From positions 30,841,501 through 30,905,500 of the forward strand of contig NC_079878.1 of NCBI RefSeq assembly GCF_029227915.1: a DNA stretch of 64,000 nt, read 5' to 3'. Under the pieces are notes generated by a model. That model was not told the origin of the DNA and ran no database searches. It saw only the letters and a program-made list of their open reading frames with translations. Position numbers and translations under genes: made by a program. This document shows positions 40,551-51,255 of the stretch, piece by piece (position 1 is the stretch's first letter; the number at the start of each line of letters is the position of its first letter). This DNA comes from Hydractinia symbiolongicarpus. Its lineage: Eukaryota; Cnidaria; Hydrozoa; Anthoathecata; Hydractiniidae.

Positions 40551-41515
40551 GAAATAAAAGAAGTTTAATCGCCGGAAACGAAAACCCGCGATTTCCCGTT
40601 AATCCCGGACTCGGCCCGTATAGTCAAAAGTATACAAAGAAAATACCCAGGGAGTAAACTCATTTCCTGAACGATTTTTTAAATTATTTTTTCACCACTA
40701 AGACGTATGAGACTTGTAGTTTTCAAAAATGTTTTCATTTTTGATGAGACGCTGTATAAAAGAAGTTTAATCGCCGGCAAACGAAAACCCGCGATTTCCC
40801 GTAAATCCTGGACTCGGCCCGTATAGTCAAAAGTATACAAAGAAAATACGCAGGGAGTAAACTCATTTCCAGAACGATTTTTTAAATTATCTTTTCACCA
40901 CTAAAACGCATGAGACTTGTAGTTTTCAAAAATGTTTTCATTTTTGATGAGACGCTGAATAAAAGAGGTTTAATCGCCGGCAAACGAAAACCCGCGATTT
41001 CCCGTAAATCCCAGGCTTGGCCCGTATAGTCGAATGTATACAAAGAAAGTACCCAGGGAGTAAACTCATTTCCAGAACGATTTTTTAAATTATCTGTTCA
41101 CCACTAAAACGCATGAGACTTGTAGCTTTCAAAAATGTTTTCATTTTTGATAAGACGCGGAATAAAAGAAGTTTAATCGCCGGAAACGAAAACCCGCGAT
41201 TTCCCGTTAATCCCGGACTCGGCCCGTATAGTCAAAAGTATACAAAGAAAATACCCAGGGAGTAAACTCATTTCCTGAACGATTTTTTAAATTATTTTTT
41301 CACCACTAAGACGTATGAGACTTGTAGTTTTCAAAAATGTTTTCATTTTTGATGAGACGCTGAATAAAAAAAAGTTTAATCGCCGGCAAACGAAAACCCG
41401 CGATTTCCCGTAAATCCTGGACTCGGCCCGTATAGTCAAAAGTATACAAAGAAAATACGCAGGGAGTAAACTCATTTCCAGAACGATTTTTTAAATTATC
41501 TTTTCACCACTAAAA
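40299..41515 (+). repeat. Recurrent six-monomer module, copy 5
   Basis: This has the same order as 15137-16354, complete. It overlaps the end of the seven-monomer copy at 38929-40550. That overlap shows the seven-monomer unit itself begins with the first part of this module (38677-38928). Confidence 0.83.
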
Positions 41516-42326
41516 CGCATGAGACTTGTAGTTTTCAGGAATGTTTTCATTTTTGATGAGACGCTGAATAAAAGAAGTTTAATCGCCGGCAAACGAAAAC
41601 CTGCGATTTCCCGTAAATCCCGGACTCGGCCCGTATAGTCAAAAGTATACAAAGAAGGTACCCAGGGAGTAAACTCATTTCCCGAACGATTTTTTAAATT
41701 ATCTTTTCACCACTAAAACGCATGAGACTTGTGGTTTTCAAAAATGTTTTCATTTTTGATGAGACGCGGAATAAAAGAAGTTTAATCGCCGGCAAACGAA
41801 AACCCGCGATTTCCCGTAAATCCCGGGCTTGGCCCGTATAGTCGAATATATACAAAGAAATTACCCTGTGAGTAACTTATTTCCAGAACGATGTTTTAAA
41901 TTATCTTTTCACCACTAAAACGCATGAGACTTGTAGTTTTCAAAAATGTTTTCATTTTTGATGAGACGCGGAATAAAAGAAGTTTAATCGCCGGCAAACG
42001 AAAACCCGCGATTTCCCGTTACTCCCGGACTCGGCCCGTATAGTCAAAAGTATACAAAGAAAGTACCCAGGGAGTAAACTCATTTCCTGAACAATTTTTT
42101 AAATTATTTTTTCACCACTAAAACTCATGAGACTTGTAGTTTTCAAAAATGTTTTCATTTTTGATGAGACGCTTAATGAAAGGGGTTTAATCGCCGGCAA
42201 GCGAAAACCCGCGATTTCCCCTAAATCCCTGACTCGGCCCGTATAGTCAAAAGTATACAAAGAAAATACGCAGGGAGTAAACTCATTTCCCGAACGATTT
42301 TTTAAATTAATTTTTCACCACTAAAA
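41516..42326 (+). repeat. Three-monomer partner block plus one linker monomer
   Basis: 41516-42123 matches 37056-37663. The next unit (42124-42326) is the CCCCTAAATCCCTGACTCGG type with a CTCATGAG start. It leads into the long-range copy at 42327. Confidence 0.8.
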
Positions 42327-45300
42327 CGCATGAGACTTGTAGTTTTCAAAAATGTTTTCATTTTTGATGAGACGCTTAATGAAAGAAGTTTAATCGCCAG
42401 CAAACGAAAAGCCGCGATTTCCCGTAAATCCCGGGTTTGGCCCGTATAGTCGAATGTATACAAGGAAAGTACCCTGTGAGTAAACTCATTTCCCGAACAA
42501 TTTTTTAAATTATTTTTTCACCACTAAAACGCATGAGACTTGTAGTTTTCAAAAATGTTTTCATTTTTGATGAGAGGCTGAATAAATGATGTTTAATCGC
42601 CGGCAAACGAAAACCCGCGATTTCCCGTAAATCCCGGACTCCGCCCGTATAGTCAAAAGTATACAAAGAAAGTACCCAGGGAGTAAACTCATTTCCCGAA
42701 CAATTTTTTAAATTATTTTTTCACCACTAAAACGCATGAGACTTGTAGTTTTCAGGAATGTTTTCATTTTTCATGAGACGCTTAATGAAAGAAGTTTAAT
42801 CGCCAGCAAACGAAAAGCCGCGATTTCCCGTAAATCCCGGGCTTGGCCCGTATAGTCGAATGTATACAAAGAAAGTACCCTGTGAGTAAACTCATTTCCC
42901 TAACAATTTTTTAAATTATTTTTTCACCACTAAAACGCATGAGACTTGTAGTTCTCAAAAATGTTTTCATTTTTGATGAGACACTGAATAAAAGAAGTTT
43001 AATCGCCGGCAAACAAAAACCCGCAATTTCCCGTAAATCCCGTGCTTGGTTCGTATAGTCGAGTACATACAAAGAAAGTACCCTGTGAGTAAACTCATTT
43101 CCAGAACGATTTTTTAAATTATCTTTTCACCACTAAAACGCATGAGACTTGTAGTTTTCAAAAATGTTTTCATTTTTGATGAGACTCTTAATAAAAGAAG
43201 TTTAATCGCCGGCAAACGAAAACCCGCGAATTCCCGTAAATCCTGGACCCGGCCCGTATAGTCAAAAGTATACAAAGAAAATACCCAGGGAGTAAACACA
43301 TTTCCCGAACGATTTTTTAAATTACTTTTTCACCACTAAAACGCATGAGACTTGTAGTTTTCAAAAATGTTTTCATTTTTGATGAGACGCTGAATAAAAG
43401 AAGTTTAATCGCCGGCAAACGAAAACCCGCGATTTCCCGTAAATCCTGGACTCGGCCCGTATAGTCAAAAGTATACAAAGAAAATACGCAGGGAGTAAAA
43501 TCATTTCCAGAACGATTTTTTAAATTATCTTTTCACCACTAAAACGCATGAGACTTGTAGTATTCAAAAATGTTTTCATTTTTGATGAGACGCTGAATAA
43601 AAGATGTTTAATCGCCGGCAAACCAAAACCCGCGATTTCCCGTAAATCCCGGACTCGGCCCGTATAATCAAAAGTATACAAAGAAAGTACCCAGGGAGTA
43701 AACTCATTTCCCGAACGATTTTTTAAATTATTTTTTCACCACTAAAACGCATGAGACTTGTAGTTTTCAGGAATGTTTTCATTTTTGATGAGACGCTTAA
43801 TGAAAGAAGTTTAATCGCCAGCAAACGAAAAGCCGCCATTTCCCGTAAATCCCGGGTTTGGCCCGTATAGTCGAATGTATACAAGGAAAGTACCCTGTAA
43901 GTAAACTCATTTCCCGAACAATTTTTTAAATTATTTTTTCACCACTAAAACGCATGAGACTTGTAGTTTTCAAAAATGTTTTCATTTTTGATGAGACTCT
44001 TAATGAAAGAAGTTTAATCGCCGGCAAACGAAATCCCGCGATTTTCCGTAAATGCCGTGCTTGGCCCGTATAGTCGAGTATATACAAAGAAAGTACCCTG
44101 TGAGTAAACTCATTTCCAGAACGATTTTTTAAATTATCTTTTAACCACTAAAACGCATGAGACTTGTAGTTTTTAAAAATGTTTTCATTTTTGATGAGAC
44201 GCGGAATAAAAGAAGTTTAATCGCCGGCAAACGAAAACCCGCGATTTCCCGTTAATCCCGGACTCGGCCCGTATAGTCAAAAGTATACAAAGAAAATACG
44301 CAGGGAGTAAACTCATTTTCCGAACGATTTTTTAAATTATTTTTTCACCACTAAAACGCATGAGACTTGTAGTTTTCAGGAATGTTTTCATTTTTGATGA
44401 GACGCTGAATGAAAGAAGTTTAATCGCCGGCAAACGAAAACCCGCGATTTTCCGTAAATCCCGGGCTTGGCTCGTATAGTCGAATGTATACAAAGAAAGT
44501 ATCCTGTGAGTAAACTCATTTCCCGAACGATTTTTTAAATTATTTTTTCACCACTAAAACGCATGAGACTTGTAGTTTTCAAAAATGTTTTCATTTTTGA
44601 TGAGACGCTGAATATAAGAAGTTTAATCGCCGGCAAACAAAAACCCGCGATTTCCCGTAAATCCCGTGCTTGGCCCGTATAGTCGAGTACATACAAAGAA
44701 AGTACCCTGTGAGTAAACTCATTTCCAGAACGATTTTTTAAATTATCTTTTCACCACTAAAACGCATGAGACTTGTAGTTTTCAAAAATGTTTTCATTTT
44801 TGATGAGACTCTGAATAAAAGAAGTTTAATCGCCGGCAAACGAAAACCCGCGAATTCCCGTAAATCCTGGACTCGGCCCGTATATTCAAAAGTATACAAA
44901 GAAAATACCCAGGGAGTAAACACATTTCCCGAACGATTTTTTAAATTATTTTTTCGCCACTAAAACGCATGAGACTTGTAGTTTTCAGGAATGTTTTCAT
45001 TTTTGATGAGACGCTTAATGAAAGAAGTTTAATCGCCGGCAAACGAGAACCCGCGATTTCCCGTAAATCCCAGGCTTGGCCCGTATAGTCGAATGTATAC
45101 AAAGAAAGTACCCTGTGATTAAACACATTTCTCGAAGGATTTTTTAAATTATTTTTTCACCACTAAAACGCATGAGACTTGTAGTTTTCAGGAATGTTTT
45201 CATTTTTGATGAGACGCTTAATGAAAGAAGTTTAATCGCCAGCAAACGAAAACCCGCGATTTCCCGTAAATCCCAGGCTTGGCCCGTATAGTCGAATGTA

Positions 45301-45371
45301 TACAAAGAAAGTACCCTGTGAGTAAACACATTTCCCGAACGATTTTTTAAATTATTTTTTCGCCACTAAAA

Positions 45372-45574
45372 CGCATGAGACTTGTAGTTTTCAGGAATGT
45401 TTTCATTTTTGATGAGACGCTTAATGAAAGAAGTTTAATCGCCGGCAAACGAGAACCCGCGATTTCCCGTAAATCCCGGGCTTGGCCCGTATAGTCGAAT
45501 GTATACAAAGAAAGTACCCTGTGAGTAAACTCATTTCTCGAAGGATTTTTTAAATTATTTTTTCACCACTAAAA
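45372..45574 (+). repeat. Reference class-2 monomer (GGGCTTGG / GTCGAATG / CCCTGTGAG)
   Basis: A clear example of the second main haplotype. Linked differences from class 1 are CAGGAATG, CTTAATGAAAG, GGGCTTGG, GTCGAATG, CCCTGTGAG and CATTTCTCGAAGG. The CGGGC-TTG-GCCCG stretch at 45477-45489 is a perfect 5-bp inverted repeat that class 1 lacks. Confidence 0.85.
45486..45499 (-). other. CENP-B-box-like near miss, one base short
   Basis: On the minus strand this reads TTCG-ACTATA-CGGG. The known core of the CENP-B box is TTCG, seven bases, CGGG, with an A at the fifth spacer base. Here the spacer is six bases, so the core does not fit. It is present in monomers with GTCGAA or GTCGAG, not in those with GTCAAAAG. 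Listed for testing only, not as a binding site. Confidence 0.3.
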
Positions 45575-46588
45575 CGCATGAGACTTGTAGTTTTCAGGAA
45601 TGTTTTCATTTTTGATGAGACGCTTAATGAAAGAAGTTTAATCGCCAGCAAACGAAAACCCGCGATTTCCCGTAAATCCCAGGCTTGGCCCGTATAGTCG
45701 AATGTATACAAAGAAAGTACCCTGTGAGTACACTCATTTTCCGAACGATTTTTTAAATTATTTTTTCACCACTAAAGCGCATGAGACTTGTAGTTTTCAA
45801 AAATGTTTTCATTTTTGATGAGACGCCGAATAAAAGAAGTTTAATCACCGGCAAACAAAAACCCGCGATTTCCCGTAAATCCCGTGCTTGGCCCGTATAG
45901 TCGAGTACATACAAAGAAAGTACCCTGTGAGTAAACTCATTTCCAGAACGATTTTTTAAATTATCTTTTCACCACTAAAACGCATGAGACTTGTAGTTTT
46001 CAAAAATGTTTTCATTTTTGATGAGACTCTGAATAAAAGAAGTTTAATCGCCGGCAAACGAAAACCCGCGAATTCCCGTAAATCCTGGACTCGGCCCGTA
46101 TAGTCAAAAGTATACAAAGAAAATACCCAGGGAGTAAACACATTTCCCGAAAGATTTTTTAAATTATTTTTTCACCACTAAAACGCATGAGACTTGTAGT
46201 TTTCAGGAATGTTTTCATTTTTGATGAGACGTTTAATGAAAGAAGTTTAATCGCCGGCAAACGAAAACCCGCGATTTCCAGTAAAGGCCGTGCTTGGCCC
46301 GTATAGTCGAGTATATACAAAGAAAGTACCCTGCGAGTAAACTCATTTCCGGAACGATTTTTTAAATTATCTTTTCACCACTAAAACGCATGAGACTTGT
46401 AGTTTTTAAAAATGTTTTCATTTTTGATGAGACGCGGAATAAAAGAAGTTAATCGCCGGCAAACGAAAACCCGCGATTTCCCGTTAATCCCGGACTCGGC
46501 CCGTATAGTCAAAAGTATACAAAGAAAATACGCAGGGAGTAAACTCATTTGCAGAACGATTTTTTAAATTATCTTTTCACCACTAAAA

Positions 46589-46791
46589 CGCATGAGACTT
46601 GTAGTTTTCAGGAATGTTTTCATTTTTGATGAGACGCTTGATGAAAGAAGTTTAATCGCCGGCAAACGAGAACCTGCGATTTCCCGTAAATCCCGGACTC
46701 GGCCCGTATAGTCAAAAGTATACAAAGAAAATACCCAGGGAGTAAACACATTTCCCGAACGATTTTTTAAATTATTTTTTCGCCACTAAAA
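46589..46791 (+). repeat. Single linker monomer
   Basis: This CAGGAATG unit, with CTTGATGAAAG, CAAACGAGAACCTG and a class-1 middle, lies between the long-range copy and a two-monomer duplication. It is missing from the otherwise similar layout at about 49.6-50.0 kb. Confidence 0.78.
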
Positions 46792-47603
46792 CGCATGAGA
46801 CTTGTAGTTTGCAGGAATGTTTTCATTTTTGATGAGACGCTTAATGAAAGAAGTTTAATCGCCAGCAAACGAAAACCCGCGATTTCCCGTAAATCCCAGG
46901 CTTGGCCCGTATAGTCGAATGTATACAAAGAAAGTACCCTGTGAGTAAACTCATTTCCCGAACGATTTTTTAAATTATTTTTTCACCACTAAAGCGCATG
47001 AGACTTGTAGTTTTCAAAAATGTTTTCATTTTTGATGAGACGCCGAATAAAAGAAGTTTAATCACCGGCAAACAAAAACCCGCGATTTCCCGTAAATCCC
47101 GTGCTTGGCCCGTATAGTCGAGTACATACAAAGAAAGTACCCTGTGAGTAAACTTATTTCCAGAACGATTTTTTAAATTATCTTTTCACCACTAAAACGC
47201 ATGAGACTTGTAGTTTTCAAAAATGTTTTCATTTTTGATGAGACGCTTAATGAAAGAAGTTTAATCGCCAGCAAACGAAAACCCGCGATTTCCCGTAAAT
47301 CCCAGGCTTGGCCCGTATAGTCGAATGTATACAAAGAAAGTACCCTGTGAGTAAACTCATTTCCCGAACGATTTTTTAAATTATTTTTTCACCACTAAAG
47401 CGCATGAGACTTGTAGTTTTCAAAAATGTTTTCATTTTTGATGAGACGCCGAATAAAAGAAGTTTAATCACCGGCAAACAAAAACCCGCGATTTCCCGTA
47501 AATCCCGTGCTTGGCCCGTATAGTCGAGTACATACAAAGAAAGTACCCTGTGAGTAAACTTATTTCCAGAACGATTTTTTAAATTATCTTTTCACCACTA
47601 AAA
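46792..47603 (+). repeat. Two-monomer tandem duplication (2 x 406 bp)
   Basis: Pairs 46792-47197 and 47198-47603 each have a CTTAATGAAAG/CCAGGCTTGG unit followed by a GCCGAATAAAAG/ATCACCGGC unit. The same pair is again doubled at 50038-50849, at an offset of 3246 bp. Confidence 0.88.
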
Positions 47604-48618
47604 CGCATGAGACTTGTAGTTTTCAAAAATGTTTTCATTTTTGATAAGACTCTGAATAAAAGAAGTTTAATCGCCGGCAAACAAAAACCCGCGAATTCCC
47701 ATAAATCCTGGACTCGGCCCGTATAGTCAAAAGTATACAAAGAAAATACCCAGGGAGTAAACACATTTCCCGAAACATTTTTTAAATTATTTTTTCACCA
47801 CTAAAACGCATGAGACTTGTAGTTTTCAGGAATGTTTTCATTTTTAATGAGACGCTTAATGAAAGAAGTGTAATCGCCGGCAAACGAAAACCCGCGATTT
47901 CCCGTAAATCCCGGACTCGGCCCGTATAGTCAAAAGTATACAAAGAAAATACGCATGGAGTAAACTCATTTGCAGAACGATTTTTTAAATTATCTTTTCA
48001 CCACTAAAACGCATGAGACTTGTAGTTTTCAAAAATGTTTTCATTTTTGATGAGACGCTGAATAAAAGATGTTTAATTGCCGGCAAACGAAAACCCGCGA
48101 TTTCCCGTAAATCCCGGACTCGGCCCGTATAGTCAAAAGTATACAAAGAAAGTACCCAGGGAGTAAACTCATTTCCCGAACGATTTTTTAAATTATTTTT
48201 TCACCACTAAAACGCATGAGACTTGTAGTTTTCAGGAATGTTTTCATTTTTAATGAGACGCTTAATGAAAGAAGTGTAATCGCCGGCAAACGAAAACCCG
48301 CGATTTCCCGTAAATCCCGGACTCGGCCCGTATAGTCAAAAGTATACAAAGAAAATACGCATGGAGTAAACTCATTTGCAGAACGATTTTTTAAATTATC
48401 TTTTCACCACTAAAACGCATGAGACTTGTAGTTTTCAAAAATGTTTTCATTTTTGATGAGACGCTGAATAAAAGATGTTTAATTGCCGGCAAACGAAAAC
48501 CCGCGATTTCCCGTAAATCCCGGACTCGGCCCGTATAGTCAAAAGTATACAAAGAAAGTACCCAGGGAGTAAACTCATTTCCCGAACGATTTTTTAAATT
48601 ATTTTTTCACCACTAAAA
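47604..48618 (+). repeat. One monomer plus a two-monomer tandem duplication
   Basis: The GATAAGACTCTG unit at 47604-47806 is followed by the pair 47807-48212 and its copy 48213-48618. The pair is marked by AGAAGTGTAATCG (47867 and 48273), CGCATGGAG and ATTGCCGGC. Confidence 0.87.
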
Positions 48619-50037
48619 CGCATGAGACTTGTAGTTTTCAGGAATGTTTTCATTTTTGATGAGACGCTTAATGAAAGAAGTTTAATCGCCGGCAAACGAA
48701 AACCCGCGATTTCCCGTAAATCCCGGGCTTGGCCGTATAGTCGAATGTATACAAAGAAAGTACCCTGTGAGTAAACTCCTTTCCCGAACGATTTTTTAAA
48801 TTATTTTTTCACCAATAAAACGCATGAGACTTGTAGTTTTCAAAAATGTTTTCATTTTTGATGAGACGCTGAATATAACAAGTTTAATCGCCGGCAAACA
48901 AAAACCCGGGATTTCCCGTAAATCCCGTGCTTGGCCCGTATAGTCGAGTACATACAACGAAAATACGCAGGGAGTAAACTCATTTGCAGAACGATTTTTT
49001 AAATTATCTTTTCACCACTAAAACGCATGAGACTTGTAGTTTTCAAAAATGTTTTCATTTTTGATGAGACGCTGAGTAAAAGATGTTTAATTGCCGGCAA
49101 ACGAAAACCCGCGATTTCCCGTAAATCCCGGTCTCGGCCCGTATAGTCAAAAGTATACAAAGAAAATACCCAGGGAGTAAACACATTTCCCGAACGATTT
49201 TTTAAATTATTTTTTCACCACTAAAGCGCATGAGACTTGTAGTTTTCAGGAATGTTTTCATTTTTGATGAGACGCCTAATAAAAGAAGTTTAATCACCGG
49301 CAAACAAAAACCGGCGATTTCCCGTAAATCCCGTGCTTGGCCCGTATAGTCGAGTACATACAAAGAAAGTACCCTGTGAGTAAACTCATTTCCAGAACGA
49401 TTTTTTAAATTATCTTTTCACCACTAAAACGCATGAGACTTCTAGTTTTCAAAAATGTTTTCATTTTTGATGAGACTCTGAATAAAAGAAGTTTAATCGC
49501 CGGCAAACGAAAACCCGCGAATTCCCGTAAATCCTGGACTCGGCCCGTATAGTCAAAAGTATACAAAGAAAATACCCAGGGAGTAAACTCATTTCCCGAA
49601 AGATTTTTTAAATTATTTTTTCACCACTAAAACGCATGAGACTTGTAGTTTTCAGGAATGTTTTCATTTTTGATGAGACGTTTAATGAAAGAAGTTTAAT
49701 CGCCGGCAAACGAAAACCCGCGATTTCCCTTAAAGGCCGTGCTTGGCTCGTATAGTCGAGTATATACAAAGAAAGTACCCTGCGAGTAAACTCATTTCCG
49801 GAACGATTTTTTAAATTATCTTTTCACCACTAAAACGCATGAGACTTGTAGTTTTCAAAAATGTTTTCATTTTTGATGAGACGCGGAATAAAAGAAGTTA
49901 ATCGCCGGCAAACGAAAACCCGCGATTTCCTGTTAATCCCGGACTCGGCCCGTATAGTCAAAAGTATACAAAGAAAATACGCAGGGAGTAAACTCATTTG
50001 CAGAACGATTTTTTAAATTATGTTTTCACCACTAAAA
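48619..50037 (+). repeat. Seven monomers, partner of part of the 14-mer block
   Basis: This 1419-bp stretch begins with the one-base-short GGCCGTATAG unit (48731), followed by GAATATAAC and GCTGAGTAAAAG units. These match 52878 onward at an offset of 4259 bp. Later units are of the GACTCTG and GACGTTTAATG types seen at 30.5 and 46.0 kb. Confidence 0.82.
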
Positions 50038-51255
50038 CGCATGAGACTTGTAGTTTTCAGGAATGTTTTCATTTTTGATGAGACGCTTAATGAAAGAAGT
50101 TTAATCGCCAGCAAACGAAAACCCGCGATTTCCCGTAAATCCCAGGCTTGGCCCGTATAGTCGAATGTATACAAAGAAAGTACCCTGTGAGTAAACTCAT
50201 TTCCCGAACGATTTTTTAAATTATTTTTTCACCACTAAAGCGCATGAGACTTGTAGTTTTCAAAAATGTTTTCATTTTTGATGAGACGCCGAATAAAAGA
50301 AGTTTAATCACCGGCAAACAAAAACCCGCGATTTCCCGTAAATCCCGTGCTTGGCCCGTATAGTCGAGTACATACAAAGAAAGTACCCTGTGAGTAAACT
50401 TATTTCCAGAACGATTTTTTAAATTATCTTTTCACCACTAAAACGCATGAGACTTGTAGTTTTCAAAAATGTTTTCATTTTTGATGAGACGCTTAATGAA
50501 AGAAGTTTAATCGCCAGCAAACGAAAACCCGCGATTTCCCGTAAATCCCAGGCTTGGCCCGTATAGTCGAATGTATACAAAGAAAGTACCCTGTGAGTAA
50601 ACTCATTTCCCGAACGATTTTTTAAATTATTTTTTCACCACTAAAGCGCATGAGACTTGTAGTTTTCAAAAATGTTTTCATTTTTGATGAGACGCCGAAT
50701 AAAAGAAATTTATTCACCGGCAAACAAAAACCCGCGATTTCCCGTAAATCCCGTGCTTGGCCCGTATAGTTGAGTACATACAAAGAAAGTACCCTGTGAG
50801 TAAACTTATTTCCAGAACGATTTTTTAAATTATCTTTTCACCACTAAAACGCATGAGACTTGTAGTTTTCAAAAATGTTTTCATTTTTGATAAGACTCTG
50901 AATAAAAGAAGTTTAATCGCCGGCAAACGAAAACCCGCGAATTCCCGTAAATCCTGGACTCGGCCCGTATAGTCAAAAGTATACAAAGAAAATACCCAGG
51001 GAGTAAACACATTTCCCGAAACATTTTTTAAATTATTTTTTCACCACTAAAACGCATGAGACTTGTAGTTTTCAGGAATGTTTTCATTTTTAATGAGACG
51101 CTTAATGAAAGAAGTTTAATCGCCGGCAAACGAAAACCCGCGATTTCCCGTAAATCCCGGACTCGGCCCGTATAGTCAAAAGTATACAAAGAAAATACGC
51201 ATGGAGTAAACTCATTTGCAGAACGATTTTTTAAATTATCTTTTCACCACTAAAA
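50038..51255 (+). repeat. Two-monomer tandem duplication plus two monomers
   Basis: 50038-50443 and 50444-50849 are tandem pairs equal in type to 46792-47603. They are followed by a GATAAGACTCTG unit and a TTTTTAATGAG/CTTAATG unit, as at 47604. The second pair has AGAAATTTATTCACC where the first has AGAAGTTTAATCACC. Confidence 0.86.

Larger units (their letters stand above)
44966..45777 (+). repeat. Two-monomer tandem duplication (2 x 406 bp)
   Basis: 44966-45371 and 45372-45777 are near-identical pairs of CAGGAATG monomers (CAAACGAGAACC followed by GCCAGCAAACG). The partner locus at 29955-30360 has a single pair, so the duplication arose after the long-range copying. The first pair ends in AACACATTTC, the second in ACACTCATTTTC. 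Confidence 0.88.
42327..46588 (+). repeat. Long-range copy of 27316-31171, 4262 bp
   Basis: From 42327 to 44965 this matches 27316-29954 at an offset of 15,011 bp. After 45371 the offset becomes 15,417, the difference being a local two-monomer (406-bp) insertion. It includes the eleven-monomer block at 42733-44965. The match continues through the 202-bp AGAAGTTAATCG unit and stops near 46588. Confidence 0.86.
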
